A stretch of DNA of 64,000 nt from Proteles cristata cristata (GCA_017311185.1 JAESUZ010005101.1:682001-746000), one strand, 5' to 3'; positions 25,245-38,519 are shown, counted from the stretch's first letter. The notes: generated by a model from the letters alone, not told the origin. Numbers and translations: made by a program.

Positions 25245-25495
25245 AGAAAATTAACAGTCATTACTTACAAAGTAATCTGAGAACCTGCCAAATACAGAGA
25301 CTTGAGAGCCATACAGCAGTTTTCTAAAAGCTTTGTTGGACTGTGAAGTGTGAGGGACCCACAGCAAGGAGCACTACCCAATTACTATTATCTATATGGG
25401 AGATATAGGATCTAAATGCAGCCAATGATCAAGGTTCAGTCCCACTTCCTTAGTAGAAGAATTGGAGGCTAGTCATTCGGCTTCACTTTCATTCT

Positions 25496-25704
25496 TTTTT
25501 TTTTTTAATATTTTTTTATTTTTGAGAGAAAGACACAGAGCATGAGCAGAGGAGGAGAGAGAGACAGAGACACAGAATCGGAAGCCGGCTCCAGGCTCCA
25601 AGCTGTGTACCCACAGCCCAACATGAGGGTTGAACCCACGAGCTATGAGATCACAGTCTGAGCTGAAGTTGGATGCTTAACTGGCTGAGCCAGCCAGGCG
25701 CCCC
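25496..25704 (-). mobile_element. CAN SINE
   Basis: The inverted SINE begins with a T run and ends in GAGCCAGCCAGGCGCCCC. The flanking TTCATTCTT recurs after it but is too short to rely on. Confidence 0.93.
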
Positions 25705-25764
25705 AGAATCCACTGTTCATTCTTGAGTTTGTTACATATAAAACTCTATCACTGTGTTAATTAT

Positions 25765-25945
25765 AGTTCACATTCATGGAGCTCTTACCATAGCCTGGCA
25801 CTGGTCTGAGCACTGTCCATATATTACCTCATTTAATCCGCAGTGATGGAGGTGCTATTACACTGTCAATGAACAGAGGAGACCCTGATTAGGGAACCAG
25901 TTGAAGGTCCCAGCCAGAGTAGAGGAGTCAGAATTCAAACTTGGA
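25765..25945 (+). mobile_element. MIR fossil
   Basis: MIR motifs are ordered correctly: CATGGAGCTCTTACCATAGC, CTGGCACTGGTCTGAGCACT, TACCTCATTTAATCC, then AGTCAGAATTCAAAC. Confidence 0.85.
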
Positions 25946-26279
25946 TAAGCCTGAATGTAGAGGCGAATCCAAGTCAGAAAGTATGATGTCCCATTTAGTG
26001 CATAAGCTCATTTGAATACACTGGCAGGCACACACATTTGCACTTCTTAACTTATGTTCTTTCTCTCCTTCCTATTCCTAAATATAGGTAGTGGAATCTG
26101 TGTAAGACAATCTGTAGGATATGTCATCGTCAATGATTTGAAAACTCTCCAAATCTATCATTAACATCAGAATAGAGTCAGGAGAATACTTTACACAGAG
26201 AAGATTTCCAAATTTTGTTTGTTTGAAGTGTGGCAGAGAATAAAAGGAGGTAAAAGAGAAGATGAATTCCATCAGTGAT

Positions 26280-26345
26280 TTCCAGAACCCAGCAGTGTGC
26301 CTGGTATGCAGCAGGTACTAAAAAGATGTTTGAAAAATGGCAGAG
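26280..26345 (+). mobile_element. L2-like 3' end
   Basis: CCCAGCAGTGTGCCTGGTAT and GCAGCAGGTACTAAAAAGAT resemble the conserved end of L2. It is short and diverged. Confidence 0.5.
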
Positions 26346-26351
26346 TAAATG

Positions 26352-26560
26352 GTAGGTAAAGAGAGAGGGAGGAGATGGAGGAAGAAAAACAAAGGGATGG
26401 AGAGAGGAAGTCAGAAAAGAAGGAAAGAGGGAGAGGTCAAGAGAGATGGAGGGAGGAAGAAAAGGGGAAGGAAGGAGGGGGGAAGGAAGGGAATGAAAGG
26501 AAGGGAAGGGGACGGACAGGGAGGGGAGAGGAGAGGATGGAAAGAACGACAGATGAATCC
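26352..26560. repeat. polypurine (GA/GGA)-rich tract
   Basis: About 200 bases are almost all A and G, with GGAGGAAG-, GGAAGGAAGG- and GGGGAGAGG-type units and only scattered pyrimidines. Long chance open frames on both strands arise from it. Confidence 0.93.
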
Positions 26561-29500
26561 ATGCGCGTAGTATGCAAGGATCATAGGCAGGCACCGCCAT
26601 TCAAATTCCAGTGCCATCGTAGTTACTGGTAAGCAGCAGAGGATGGACAGGATATGAGGGGTAACATGAGGGCACCTTGAGTTCTTAGCCAGGCCCGGAG
26701 CTCTCCTTCCAGAACCACACTCCAATGCCCTCTCACTACCTGGCACCTCTCTGCATCTATCAGATTCCAAGTTGCTGCAGTTACTATTCCTTTCTGGAAG
26801 GAGAAAAGAAAGGTTTTGCTGTTCTCGGTCATTCGCTTTGGGAAAGAATGATGGTCCTCCCAGCTCCACCTAATAAGGGGGAAGGGTCTTAAGACTTGAG
26901 GACGATCCTGCCCCTCAGGGTCTTCGTGTGCCAAAGGGTCAGAGATGGTACAAAACCCAAACAAAGTCAAAATTCAAGAAGACGTTTTTGGGTGTTTCTT
27001 TCTAGAAAAGCTCGGTCTCAGAGACAGGAAAAAACAAAAAAAAAACTTCATCCTCATAGACAAGGTTGTGTCAGAGCCTGAGGTCTGCAATCCCACGGAT
27101 ATTTGCTCCCCTGAAAGGCAAGCCTGGAGAGCCAAAGGTAAGGAGCCTGGGGATGAGAGCGCTCCCTTCTCAGGCAGAGCGGACAGCAATATCCAGGTCG
27201 GCTGGATGTATCATCTGAGCTGCTGGAGTGAGGTTCACCTGCGGCCACCTCTAATCTAACTATGTGGGCCAACACATTCCCTCTATTACTTAGGTCCCAT
27301 TTCAGCTAGTTTTTCTCTCATTTGCAGCACAAAGATCCCGACTGATACAATCTCTCTGTGAGTCCTGGATACAGATCTTGCATTCTTAAATACAAGCAGC
27401 AACTCATCAAAGAGTTTTCCTGCACGCTAGAATATAAACCACTGATGCAATTGAGGACTCTAAAAGAATTCAGAATTCCAAATGACAAATTTAAACCTTG
27501 GGCGGAAACCTGATCAGAGGCAAGCTGAATGGATACCCAGATCTGGATGCTACCCTCACCTGTATGGGGCACATAGACAGGGGCTAACAAGATTTCTTTT
27601 CTTGTTTTTTTTCTAAGCACAGACATCTTATACCCAACTCCTGACACATTATTTACTAAAAGAGCCCATTATACCTAGTGGGTATATTTTATGTTTCTGG
27701 TCATCGGTGTTGTCTGTTTGAGATCAAAACTCGTAGAGAGAAGGAACTGTATCTACTTAACCCACTTTATAGAGAATGTAACAGAGAAAAGCTGCTGAAA
27801 CCTGATTAATGTCTTTTCGTGTGGCCACTGCCGATCTGACTACTTCCAGCCGATCCTGAGGCAAGATTATATAATTCAAACCTTACCTTGAACTCCAGTC
27901 AACATTTTCCTGGAAGTCTTAAGTTAAAGCCAGGGATTGCTTCTTCCAGAACTTTACTAAACAGTAGTGATGTTCAAGGTCAAAATTACAAGACAGCTGG
28001 GGGTTGAAATTGACTATGCTTGTTGAAGTCATCTACTACTTTTTGGGCAACACAGGTACCCCGCCCCCAGCCACACACACCCTAACCGGCACAAATGACT
28101 TACACTCGAGATACAATCAGAACCCTTCCTGCTGTCAACAATAAGGATCAGTAAAGAAATTATGAGATTTGAAATGAGACAGTCTGGTACCAGTCTTCCC
28201 TGCTTCTTTCTTGACGAGTGACGTCGGGCAAGTAGCTTAACCTCTCAACATGTTTATTTCTCCTGTAAGTAAAATGTCAATAACAGCACCTGAAAAATAC
28301 TTCTGAGGATCTGGTGAAAACTGAACTAATACTGTAGTAGATTTCACTGTAAATAAAAATGTATCTATCCTCTTACTCTTTGCTGAGCTGGCAAAAGTAT
28401 TTGGGCAACTGCTTGACTCACCCTGCATATCTTTCTTGGATACTACTGTTCCTTCAGCCTGATGGGCAAAGTAAAACTGATGATAACTAGCCATCATTTA
28501 AGTAGTATTCTGACTGGTCCAGCCTAATACTACCCTATGAGGTTAGGGTTTTAAATCCGTTTTAAAACTTTTTGTATTTTTTGCTGTTGTTGTTAGAGTT
28601 ACAAAATCCATTGCAAAATATAAAGCCCATATGAAAAGTACATGCGCTTTTACTGCACAAGAACCCTAAGGCCTAGGGTGATGTATCATTATCCCCCATC
28701 ATGCAAATTCATTGCCAACTGCCAGGCTTCTGTGGCTTATAGGAAAAATGACATGTTGAGAGGTTAAGCTACTTACCAAACATCACCCATCAAGAAAGAA
28801 GCAGTGAAGACTGGTAAAGCATATGACTTGGGATGAAGCTGGGCTATCCCATCTTCCTTATATATTTTATGCCAATAAAGTTCACCAATGACCTTAAAAT
28901 CTTAGAGCCTCCAACTCTAAACGTTTAAGTTAAGTCTTTTCCAAAGAAGACAAGAAGTGCAGAGAGTATACTGATATTCTGGCTTGCCACAGAGAGAAAA
29001 GCAGTGGACAGAGATTCCCAAAGCCATTGAATCACCTGAACCTGGCCAGGCTGGTCAACACCAGCCTCAATGCTGAGGAGTAGAGTTGATCTCTGACCCC
29101 AGTTGTAAAGGAAGACCCAAGAGAAGTGCTTTGTTTTGTTTTTAAATAAACAGGGTTTGAGTATTTTTTAATCAATTTTATCATGGTATAATTTACACAA
29201 AATAAAATCCATCAATGTTAGTTTATAGTTCCAAGACCTTTGACATATAGATAGCTGTATAATGATATAGGTATAACAACTACCATGATTAAGATATATA
29301 GTTACTTCATGCCTCTTTGTAGAAATGAATGGGACTGATTTTAAAGTTGTATACATATTTTAAGTCACAAGGAAAAACACAGAAGGAGGTTATTTAACCA
29401 CAGGGACCTTCCAAAAACCAAAATTGAGACTATAAATAAAGGTAGGCCATGAATTCAATCATCCCCCCTTGCAAAGCAACTGCATGGCCCTTAGCAGTAG

Positions 29501-30711
29501 GCTCCAGACCAGACGGCAGTGAAATCCCTGCTAAAAATGGTCTTTAACCCCGAGCCACCCAGCCAGTCTCAACAGGGGCTTCTTTCAATACTAGCTGAGT
29601 CCACCCATGGTCAAAGTGACCTGCCAACAGCCAAAGAGAACCAAGCAAGTGGAAGGGCTGAAGGCACAACGCCTTGGCAATGACCCTTGGCAATGACCAT
29701 GCCTTTCTAGAGATGGAGCCAAAGAATGGCAGAGTCCTTGCAAGTGTAGCAAGAGAGAGCCAACTTCTTAAAATGACTTTCTTTCAGTTCACACGGGAGG
29801 GTGATGAGGACTCAGGCTCAAAATTGTTTTTGTCACCAACTCAAATAGCAAAAACCAAAGATGGCTCTGAACAACGGAACAAAAGATGGTTTATCCAACA
29901 TCTCCAAAGCTCTCGCTGCTTCCAGTCTTAAACTGTTAACAATGTATTCCTCTCCCTTTAGCCAATCAATTTGTAAATGCTGTCTACTAAATGTAGGCAT
30001 GTCATCATGTGCTTTCCAGACATCAACTCATAGAAACACCAAAAAACAGGTTTCAATCATTGTCAGCCTCCTTTCCAGTAAGTGAACACAAAAAGCATAG
30101 AGAAAGGTAGTATTAGGCATCCTCTAAATGTCCTAGGAAGAAATCCACTTTTCATCCTACTCACTAGGGCAAGAAATAAATAATCCTGAGCTTAATTTGG
30201 GCTGTGGTGAGTTCTTAATTAGTGCATAGAAAATAAATGCTACGTGGTGGCTTCCTTTCATCTCGCCTTGATGAAATTGTAATCAATACCCTTATATCAT
30301 TACTAAAAATCTAACTCACCCCAAATGTACCTAAATGTAAATGAAAACCATAAATCAGGCACAGTTTTATTACACCCAAAGAAGACTGTGTAATTATACA
30401 TCATTTATTTTCTTCTTATCATTCAGATACACTTCCCTGTGCCACCAGGTGATAGCATCAACAAATTTATCTTGTACAAAAGTTGAAAGAAGTGTGTTGG
30501 TAGCTCCCAGCACTTAACTTTGAGAATTATGTGATTACATCTGTGGAGTTCGGGTTATTTTCTCTCCCAAATAAAAGGTATCCAAAAGGGAAAGAAACTC
30601 ATTCATTTAAGAAGTGTTTACTGAGAACTATTCTGTGCCGGGCACTGGATGACATTTTTGCCCTTCAGGGGACTCACTGGATGTCAGGAAACAGACGAGA
30701 ATGTGTTTTCT
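26561..30711. other. intronic sequence, mostly unique
   Basis: About 4 kb has no CAN SINE. A MIR lies near 28200-28340, and a partly similar block near 28740-28800 (TGAGAGGTTAAGCTACTTAC) may be a second. A 14 bp unit, CTTGGCAATGACC, occurs twice in tandem at about 29673-29699. No coding exon is recognisable. Confidence 0.5.
28200..28340 (+). mobile_element. MIR fossil
   Basis: GGGCAAGTAGCTTAACCTCT, AAAATGTCAATAACAGCACC and GAGGATCTGGTGAAAAC follow the MIR order. Confidence 0.7.
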
Positions 30712-30947
30712 TTTTTTTTTTTTAGTTTTTGTTTGTTTGTTTTATTTATTTTTGAAAGAGAGAGAGAGAGAGAGAGCAGCGTGAGTAGGGGAGGGTCAGA
30801 AGAGAGAGACACAGAATCCAAAGAAGGCTCCAGGCTCTGAGCTGGCTGTCAGCACAGAGCCCGACGCAGGGTTCGAACCCACGAACCGTGAGATCATGAC
30901 CTGAGCCGAAGTCGGACGCTTAACTGGCTGAGCCACCCAGGAGCCCC
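30712..30947 (-). mobile_element. CAN SINE
   Basis: The inverted SINE has a (GTTT)n stretch and ends in GAGCCACCCAGGAGCCCC. The duplication ATGTGTTTTCT lies at about 30701-30711 and 30952-30962. Confidence 0.95.
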
Positions 30948-33339
30948 AGGTATGTGTTTTCTGTGCCTGTGACAATTGTGATAAAGTGATCTATGAAGTT
31001 CCACGCCCTGCTTTGGGGTAGAGAGAACACAGTACCAAAAGAGGACTTACTAAGGTGCTATCTGACTCATGCCTTAAAAAATAAGGAAGGAAGGACAAAG
31101 CGGGAGGGGGCGGAGCAAAAGGAACACATTTCAAGGAAAGACAGCAGCCTGTGCAAAGGCACAGCAGTGTGAGAGGTCATCGAATGTGGGAAACTGCAAG
31201 CAGCATAACACAGCTAGCGGGTGGGATAAAACATGTTGGCAGGAGTGAGGTGCTCATAGTCAAGAAATTGTGCAAGTTTTAGAATCTGGAGATGAGATCT
31301 CATTGGGCAGTCTTTTGTGGCTACCAACAGAGTTTAAGCAAGGGGAGGAGATGCATGGCTTTCTGTTTGGGGTGGTCCAGGATGTGAATGAAGACAAAGA
31401 GGTCTGGAGGGAAGGACACAAATTGACTGGCTTTTGCAATAGTTCAAGCAGACGATTATGAGAACCTGAACTAGGAAGGTACAAGTAGGGACAGAGAAGA
31501 AAGGATGGTTCCAGAAATATTTAAGTGACTTTTCTGACAGAACTCAGTGACTAATGGTATTTGGGGAATAAGGAAGAAGTAGAAGTCTAGAATTATTTCA
31601 AGGTTTATAATTTGGGGGATAGGTGATTCATACAGATAGTAAACAAACAAATGAAAAAGAACAATTTTTAAGGAAAATCAGAAAAGCTGCTATTTTTACG
31701 CATTAAATTTGAGTTGTCTATGGTACAGCTATCTATTGATAGCAATCTGGATACGGCACTCAGCAATAAAATTTTATGTGATGAAAAAAAGTGAAAATTA
31801 GAAGTGTTTGAAATTGACAAGGATCTACTATCTAAAATATGTAATAACCCCCTATAAATCCATAAAAAAGAGGAACTCCAATTATAAAAATGAGCAAAGG
31901 ACGGGAATAGGCAATTAATAAAAAGAAAATCCTCAGATCTCTTAAGCATTTGAAGAAATATTCAAACTCCCTAGTAATATGAGATATGAAAACTTAAAAC
32001 AGCAGTGGAAAATTGGACTGTTGGGTGGAAGTGGGCAAATAAAGAATAACCAGTATAACCAGCAAACTGGCCAATCTTTGTAGTAATGTCTACTTGCTTA
32101 ACTCCCCAGCTCATCCTCTCCCGTCTTTTCTAGACCCCAGACATAGAGCTGATCGTCCTTGATCATTCATCATGTTCATCCTTATAATTTGTCCAGTGGA
32201 AGACCCGTTTCATTCCATGGTGACCTCTGCCCCGCTTTGGAGGCTAAATGCCGCAGATCGCACTCCTGCTTCCCGTTGACTTTGGTCAAGAGATGGCATT
32301 AGCAAGAGACTGGAGGGTGGAGAAAGAGAGAAGGTGGGATATTTATACCTCTCTGACAAGTTCAGTTCTTGTCTGATAGCCCACCTTCCATAACTCCAGA
32401 CCTCACTATGCTATGGTTACCCTAATCCCCACCTTTGACTCTCCAGTCCTGAGAGAACTAACAACTCGCTACCATTCCGAGTCCTGGGATGCCTCTCATT
32501 TCTTCTTGATTTTTTTTCTTTCCTTAACTTTGTCCAGACTTCTTTTGAATTAAGTGATTAAGTTACTATTATTAAATTCTCTTTAGTAATCCCCCTTCAA
32601 GGATGCCATATCTTTTCTGCCTTGACCCTGACTACATCAGTTACGAAGAGTTCCAGAGGAATAACTCCTATGATAAAGGGATTTTCCCCCATTTAAAAAA
32701 AAAATTTAATACAGGATACACTTGAACATATTTATCTGCTGAAGCAAAATAACTGCCATCATTCTGTATCAGAAACAATGTATGGAAGACTGAATAATAA
32801 GACATTAGCTCAGATCACTATCTCTCCCATTACTGTGGTCCATCATGACTGATCTTAGAGACCAAACATCACAGATTTAAAGGATGCAGTAAAGACCAAG
32901 ATCATTGTAGATCAGTAGATAACTGCATACTTTCCAGATTAACACTGTCCGGATTGCAACAAGCCTCTGAGTATGTTCAAGATAAAGCTACAGTACATAT
33001 TTCAGTTTGGGGATCAGCAACAAATATCTGTAGACAACATCCTGAAAAACCAGCATTTTCACAAGTTATCATGGGCTGTTTCTAATCCCAGCATCATAGA
33101 CAGGTCCAGCTGCCCGTTTCTGATCTTTGGTCTCTGTCAGAAGAGTTCTTACCTACCCACCCCATCTAAACAGCATTCTCCATACGCACCAATTATTACT
33201 ATACCAAGTTCATTTCCCATGAGCATGTGTTACCATTTGTATTTATATTTTTCTTTACTTCTTATTGCTTGTCTTCTCCATCAGACTATAAGTTCGCCCA
33301 GGCACAGGGCCATGTCTAGGCCCTTTATAAATAATTCTT
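30948..33339. other. intronic sequence; ancient repeat near 31080-31650
   Basis: AGCAGCCTGTGCAAAGGCAC and TTTTGCAATAGTTCAAGCAG at 31140-31450 match an old interspersed mammalian repeat that I recognise but cannot name with confidence. The rest holds no obvious element. An L2-like end (ACTATAAGTTCGCCCAGGCA) lies near 33280-33320. Confidence 0.45.
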
Positions 33340-33526
33340 GGGGGGCTAGGGGACTCAGTTGGTTAGGCATCCAACTCTTAATTTTGGCTCAGGTCATGAT
33401 CTCACAGATGTGAGTGCCCCACGGTGGGCACCACATTGAGTTTGGAGCCTGCTTAATATTCTCTCTCTCCCTCTCTCTCCCTGCCCCTCCCCCATGTGCT
33501 TGCTCTCTCTCAAAAAAAAAAAAAGG
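33340..33526 (+). mobile_element. CAN SINE (older)
   Basis: The head GGGGCTAGGGGACTCAGTTG is diverged. The body has CATCCAACTCTTAATTTTGG and a CT tract with a pure A tail. Confidence 0.88.
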
Positions 33527-35284
33527 GTGGAACTAATAGCCAATAGAAGGTGAAGGAGGATTAATTCCCTGCAACACCACATTTATGGGTGATGGGCTTC
33601 CCTTGTAGTCAAAACACACTTTTCAGCTCCGGATCCCGCATGGTGTGCTCAAGGATGCTGGCTTTGTGTGACATTGTAAATATCTCTAATGAGAAGGGCT
33701 CAAGTCTGCGTGTGTTTGCCTTGTTTTGCACAGCATTCGGCACCATCCCAAGCCCAGATGGGCTCTTCATAAATATTAGTGAGGGATGATGACACTGAGG
33801 GTTATTTAATACTTCTGCATGGGGTGGAGACAGGCCTTGGGCCACAAATACACTCTGAATGTGCTTCGCAAATCATTTGAACCGAAATGATTTCAGCAAC
33901 AGAGACTCCTCCGCAACGACAAGTCAGACACATTCAGAATGAAAATGCCCAAAAAGAGTGCCATTTTCAGGGCCGAGACTGTATTATTCCGGCGGTAAAT
34001 GGAATCCTTGTTTTAGGGACACTGTGAGAGTAGAAATGAGAGATACTGCAAGTCTTTCCTCAGGGAACCACAATTATCTGTGAACAATGCAATCTGGCCT
34101 GAGTTATTAATCAGTTTCAAGGGTCCAGGCCCTCCCCTTATTCTGGAATCCCAAGAGTTTAGGCAAGTGCACCATTTCATATGTCTCAAGTACTTTGCTG
34201 TCATTCTTCCGGGTCCTGGCACTTATGGGCACATTCCAATGATTTTATTCATTTAAAAAAAAAAAACTATATGGCAAACTGTGGCCAAGATAAAAGTTTG
34301 GAACTGTATTTATTTCACCAAAGAAGAAAGAAGCTCATGAAGTGTCCATCATGAGAACCCACCTGGGAGCAACATGACAGATCAAATACCCAAAACAAAT
34401 CACCACGTCAGAGCCCCACAGAATTCTGGATCCCAACCAGCAAGCATGAATAATCCTTTTAAATGGTCACTTACACATCAGAACAGGCCCTTTGTGAGAT
34501 TTCTAAGCAAGGCCTCTGGTTTCTGACTGAAACAGAGTTTCAGAGAGAGGGAGGGGAGAAAGTGAAATAAGCACCACCGGGAAATGTCCGAGAGAAGCGA
34601 GGACAAATGGGTTTTATTGTCAGAATAAGACCTGCCTCTCCCGGCCCGGGTCTGGGAGGTTGCTGGCTATCCGCCAGGCGAGTTGGGCAATGTTCTGAAC
34701 TAGTTTCTCAGGGACCATCATGAACCAGTAGTAATTACTGGGCAGATGCAGCTGCAAACAAGAATGCCGAGTTTCAAATCCTGGGTCACTTTCTGATTAT
34801 CTCTATAACCTTGTACAAGTCTCTTACCCTCTCTGATACTTGGTTCAACGTCTTTACGATGGTGAGAGTAATGCTTCCCCAAATACCCGTGAAATGTGGG
34901 CCAAGATCAAGTCACATCAAATGTATGAAAGTTCTTTCTAAATTATAAGATTCTGTATAAGTGGAAGGTGTTATTATTAAATACGTTCTCATAATAGTAA
35001 GTAACCTACATAGCAGTCAGGATCCTCTATGAGCCTGAGCCCTCAATGCCTAAAGATGGATCCATTTTTGTCTTGTTCTCTACGGTCCTATTGAATCCTT
35101 TTGTTTCCCCCCCCACTTTTTTAAGGAAGAATATAAGCAAAGGTAAATGGGGAAAAATGTGGAAGAGTATACCCTTTTCTTTGATACTGCCTAGGTACTG
35201 AGTTTAGATTATCATCATGGGTTTGATGTCAATATCCCCTAAGGAAGAGAAGTAAAATGGGGGTAGGAGACATTCTTCCTGGTA
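33527..35284. other. intronic sequence, mostly unique
   Basis: An L2-like end lies near 33720-33790 (CACAGCATTCGGCACC, TTCATAAATATTAGTGAGGG). A MIR-like piece lies near 34770-34870 (ACCTTGTACAAGTCTCTTAC). I see nothing coding. Confidence 0.45.
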
Positions 35285-36125
35285 GAAGAATCCAAGCGCG
35301 TTACAAAAATCAGTTGTATTTCAAATAAACAGCAGCAAACAACTGGAAAATTAAACTAATAAGCCCATTCCACTTATAATGGCATCAAAACATAGAAAAT
35401 ACTCAGAAATGAATTTAGCAAAAATCATGGGAGATCTCTATGGGAAACTACAAAACATACATAAGAGAAGTTCAACTCCAAAGTATGTAAAAGAAATTAA
35501 AGAATGTTAAACAAAGGGAGAGATAAGCTACATTTGCAAACTGGAGATTTCAATATTATTAAAATGCAATTCTTCTCAAGTGATTCTATAGGTTCTACCC
35601 ATTCCCAGTCAAACCCTAAGAGGCTTTCATAAGAACTGACAAGTTGATTTTAAAAGGGGCAAAGAAACGCAAAAGACCAAGGTTATATCATTTTTCTAAT
35701 TTGGCCAAGAAGAAAAAACACTGGGGGGAGGCATCTGATGTCAATACTACTTGAAAAGTGTAATGATGGTATAAGGATAAGCAAAAGATCAATGAGACAA
35801 AATAAAGAATCCTGAAACAGACCCAAACAGATATGGTCAACTAATTTTTTTTTAACATGGCACCAAGGGGAAAGAAAATTCTTTTTCAATGAACAAGGCT
35901 GAAACAACTGGATACAGGGGAGAAGTAAATCTTGACCTCTGCCTTTTATCACACACAAAAATTAATTCAAAATCATCATAGACTGAAATGTGAAAACTAA
36001 AACCACACGGTTCTAGAAGAAGACATCGTAAGATATCTTTCTGACCTGCAGGTAAGCAAATATTTCTTACAGAGGACAAAAAGTATATACTAAATATACA
36101 AGAAAGTATGAATAAACTAAACTTC
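35285..36125 (+). mobile_element. L1 ORF2 fragment (old)
   Basis: The sequence follows the middle of L1 ORF2: ATAATGGCATCAAAACATAG, GAATTTAGCAAAAATCATGG, CCCATTCCCAGTCAAACC and CATCATAGACTGAAATGTG. It has many stops. It is the first piece of a stack of L1 fragments that continues to about 38450. Confidence 0.85.
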
Positions 36126-36137
36126 ATCAAAATTTAA

Positions 36138-36325
36138 GAGGTGCCTGGGTGGCTTGGTTGGTTGAACGTCCAACTTCAGCTCAGGTTATGATCTCACAGT
36201 TTGAGTTTGTGGGTTCTGTGCTGACAGCTCAGAGCCTGGAGACTACTTCGGGTTCTGTGTCTCCCTCTCTCTCTGCCCCTCCTCTGCTCATGCTCTGTCT
36301 CTCTCCCTTTTACAAAAATAAAAAT
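36138..36325 (+). mobile_element. CAN SINE
   Basis: The SINE head is AGGTGCCTGGGTGGCTTGG, with a partly deleted body and an AAAATAAAAATAAACA tail. It interrupts the L1 stack and abuts an inverted copy. Confidence 0.92.
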
Positions 36326-36540
36326 AAACATTTTTTAAAAATTATCTTTATTTTCGAGAAACAGAGAGGAACAGAGCATGAGCAGGGTAGAGGCACAGAG
36401 AGGGAGACACGGAATCTGAGGCAGGCTCCAGACTCTGAGCTGTCAGCACAGAGCCTGACGTGGGGCTCAAAATCACAGATCATAAGATCATGACCTGAGC
36501 TGAAGTCAGATGCTTAACCAACTGAGCCACCCAGGTATGT
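36326..36540 (-). mobile_element. CAN SINE, inverted
   Basis: The inverted copy runs from ATTTTTTAAAAATTATCTTT to GAGCCACCCAGGTATGTCC. Together with the plus-strand copy it forms a roughly 190 bp tail-to-tail inverted repeat. Confidence 0.93.
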
Positions 36541-36589
36541 CCCCCCCCCCCAATTTTTTTTTAAACTTCTGGGCTACATGGGTAATAGA

Positions 36590-36715
36590 CATTAAGAAGG
36601 GCACTTGTCAGGATGAGCACTGGGTGTTGTATGTAAGTGACAAATCACTAGGTTCTACTCCTGAAACCACTACTATACTGTATGGTAATTAACATGAATA
36701 TAAATAAATCAGTTT
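36590..36715 (+). mobile_element. carnivore L1 3' UTR end
   Basis: GGCACTTGTCAGGATGAGCA, CTGGGTGTTGTATGTAAGTG and ACTCCTGAAACCACTACTAT are the conserved end of a carnivore L1. Only about 125 bp is present, a severely truncated insertion. Confidence 0.88.
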
Positions 36716-37000
36716 TTAAAAAATCCAAACTTGTGCTCATCAAAAGCCACCACTAAAAATATGAAAAGCCAAGCAACAGGTAGGGAGAAAATATTTGCAA
36801 TATATGTATCTGACAAAAAAACATTATCCAGAATATATAAAGAAGTTCCATAAACCAATAACAAAAATAAGCAACCCAGTGTTTTAATTGAACAAATCTA
36901 TTATGAACAGATACGTTAACAAAAAAATTACACAAATGGACAATGAACATATGAAAATGAGCTCAACATCACCAGTTATTACAATGACGTAAATCTAAAC
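36716..37000 (+). mobile_element. L1 ORF2 fragment (old)
   Basis: GAGAAAATATTTGCAATATA and AAACATTATCCAGAATATAT are distal L1 ORF2, continuous in register with the fragment at 35285-36125. Confidence 0.82.
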
Positions 37001-37399
37001 CAAAAGGAAAGAGAAAATTTCAAAGTACAGACGTACTCCTTGGCAGGAGTCTCCCAGGACATAAATGTGTACTTGGGGCTTTTGTTTTAGGTACTGCGGT
37101 ATCTTTTTGACTTGAGGCGTGCACAAAGGGCTTTCCCCTTCACCCTCGTCAAAATGGAACCACAAACAACCAGCTATTAGCAGGAATAGATACCAAAGAC
37201 TCAAGGAGACTGGAGACTCAGAGTGAGGTTCAAGAGATGCCTGTCCACCCCACCCCATCAGATCTTGCTTTTGGTTTCCCTCTGCTGAAAGATCTGCTTC
37301 TCGATGAGCTGCTGACTCAACCAGGGCCTTGACACAAGGACTGCCCTTGGAGTCAACGTGTACAAAAATTCCTAGGATGTAAGCAACATAGGACCGGTT

Positions 37400-38455
37400 T
37401 CTCTAGAGGGTACTGAACCTAACAGTGATGAAACCGTGTCCTGGATACACCTCCTCAGGCAAGAGAAACAAAAGCAAACATAAACTCTTGGGACTATACC
37501 AAAACAAAAGTGAAGGCAACCACGGACAGAACAAAAAGGCAATGTACTAAATGGGAGAGAAGATATTTGCAAACGATATATACAATAAGGGGTAAATATT
37601 CAAAATACATAAAAAACTGGCACAACTCAACACCAAAAAATATATATATACCACAAATAATCTAATTAAGACTGGGCAGAAGACCTGAATAGACATTTTT
37701 CCAAAGATGACAGACAGATGGCTACAGACACAAAGAAAAGACGCTCAACTGCACGGATCATCAGGGAAATGCGAATCAAAACCACAAGGAGAGGTCACTT
37801 CATATGTATCAGAATGGCTAGGAGAAGAAAGACAAGAAATAACAAGTGTTGGTGAGCATGTGGACAAAAGGAACCCTCGCGCACTGTTGCTGGGAATGTA
37901 CATTGATACAGATACTGTGGAAAACGGTATGAAGGGCTCTCAAAATATTAAAAACACACTTACCATATGGTCCAGTAATTCCACAACTGGGTGTTTACTC
38001 AAAGAAAATGAAAACACTAATTTGAAAACACTCCCTTTATTCAGTGCAGCATTATTTACAATAGCCAAGATATAGAACAACCCAAGTGTACATCCAGAGA
38101 TGACTGGAAGAAAGGGTATATATATATATAAGTGGAATATTACTCAGCTGTTAAATATAATATGATGTCATGCTAAGTGAAATAAGTCAAAGAAAAACAA
38201 TTACCATATGATTTCACTCCTATGTGGAATTTACGAAATAAAACAAAAAAAAGAGAGAGAAACAAGAAAAAAACAGACTCTGAAAAATAAAGAACAAACT
38301 GGGGTTTGCAGAGGGCAGGTGGGCAGGTAGATGGGTGAAAGAGGTGAAGGAGATCGTGAGTATACTTATTGTGATGAGCACTGTGTAATATATAGAATCT
38401 TTGAATCATACTGTATACCTAAAACTAGCATAACACTATGTTATTTATACTTCAA
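37400..38455 (+). mobile_element. L1 ORF2 C-terminus and 3' UTR (old)
   Basis: The sequence runs from GAGAAGATATTTGCAAACGA through an ORF2 tail at 37707-38075 (LPLFSAALFTIAKI) to CATATGATTTCACTCCTATG and a TTATACTTCAATTTTTTTT end. The frame is degenerate. It overlaps in content with the preceding fragment, so at least two L1 copies are stacked here. An AT run lies near 38117-38131. Confidence 0.88.
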
Positions 38456-38519
38456 TTTTTTTTAAAAAGGAAGCAATATTTTGCACTTACTAGAATTGCC
38501 AAAATAAAAAAGATGGACA

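Noticed and set aside
26178..26869. Several 70-150 codon frames on both strands
   Set aside because: They arise from the polypurine tract, which has few stop codons in several frames.
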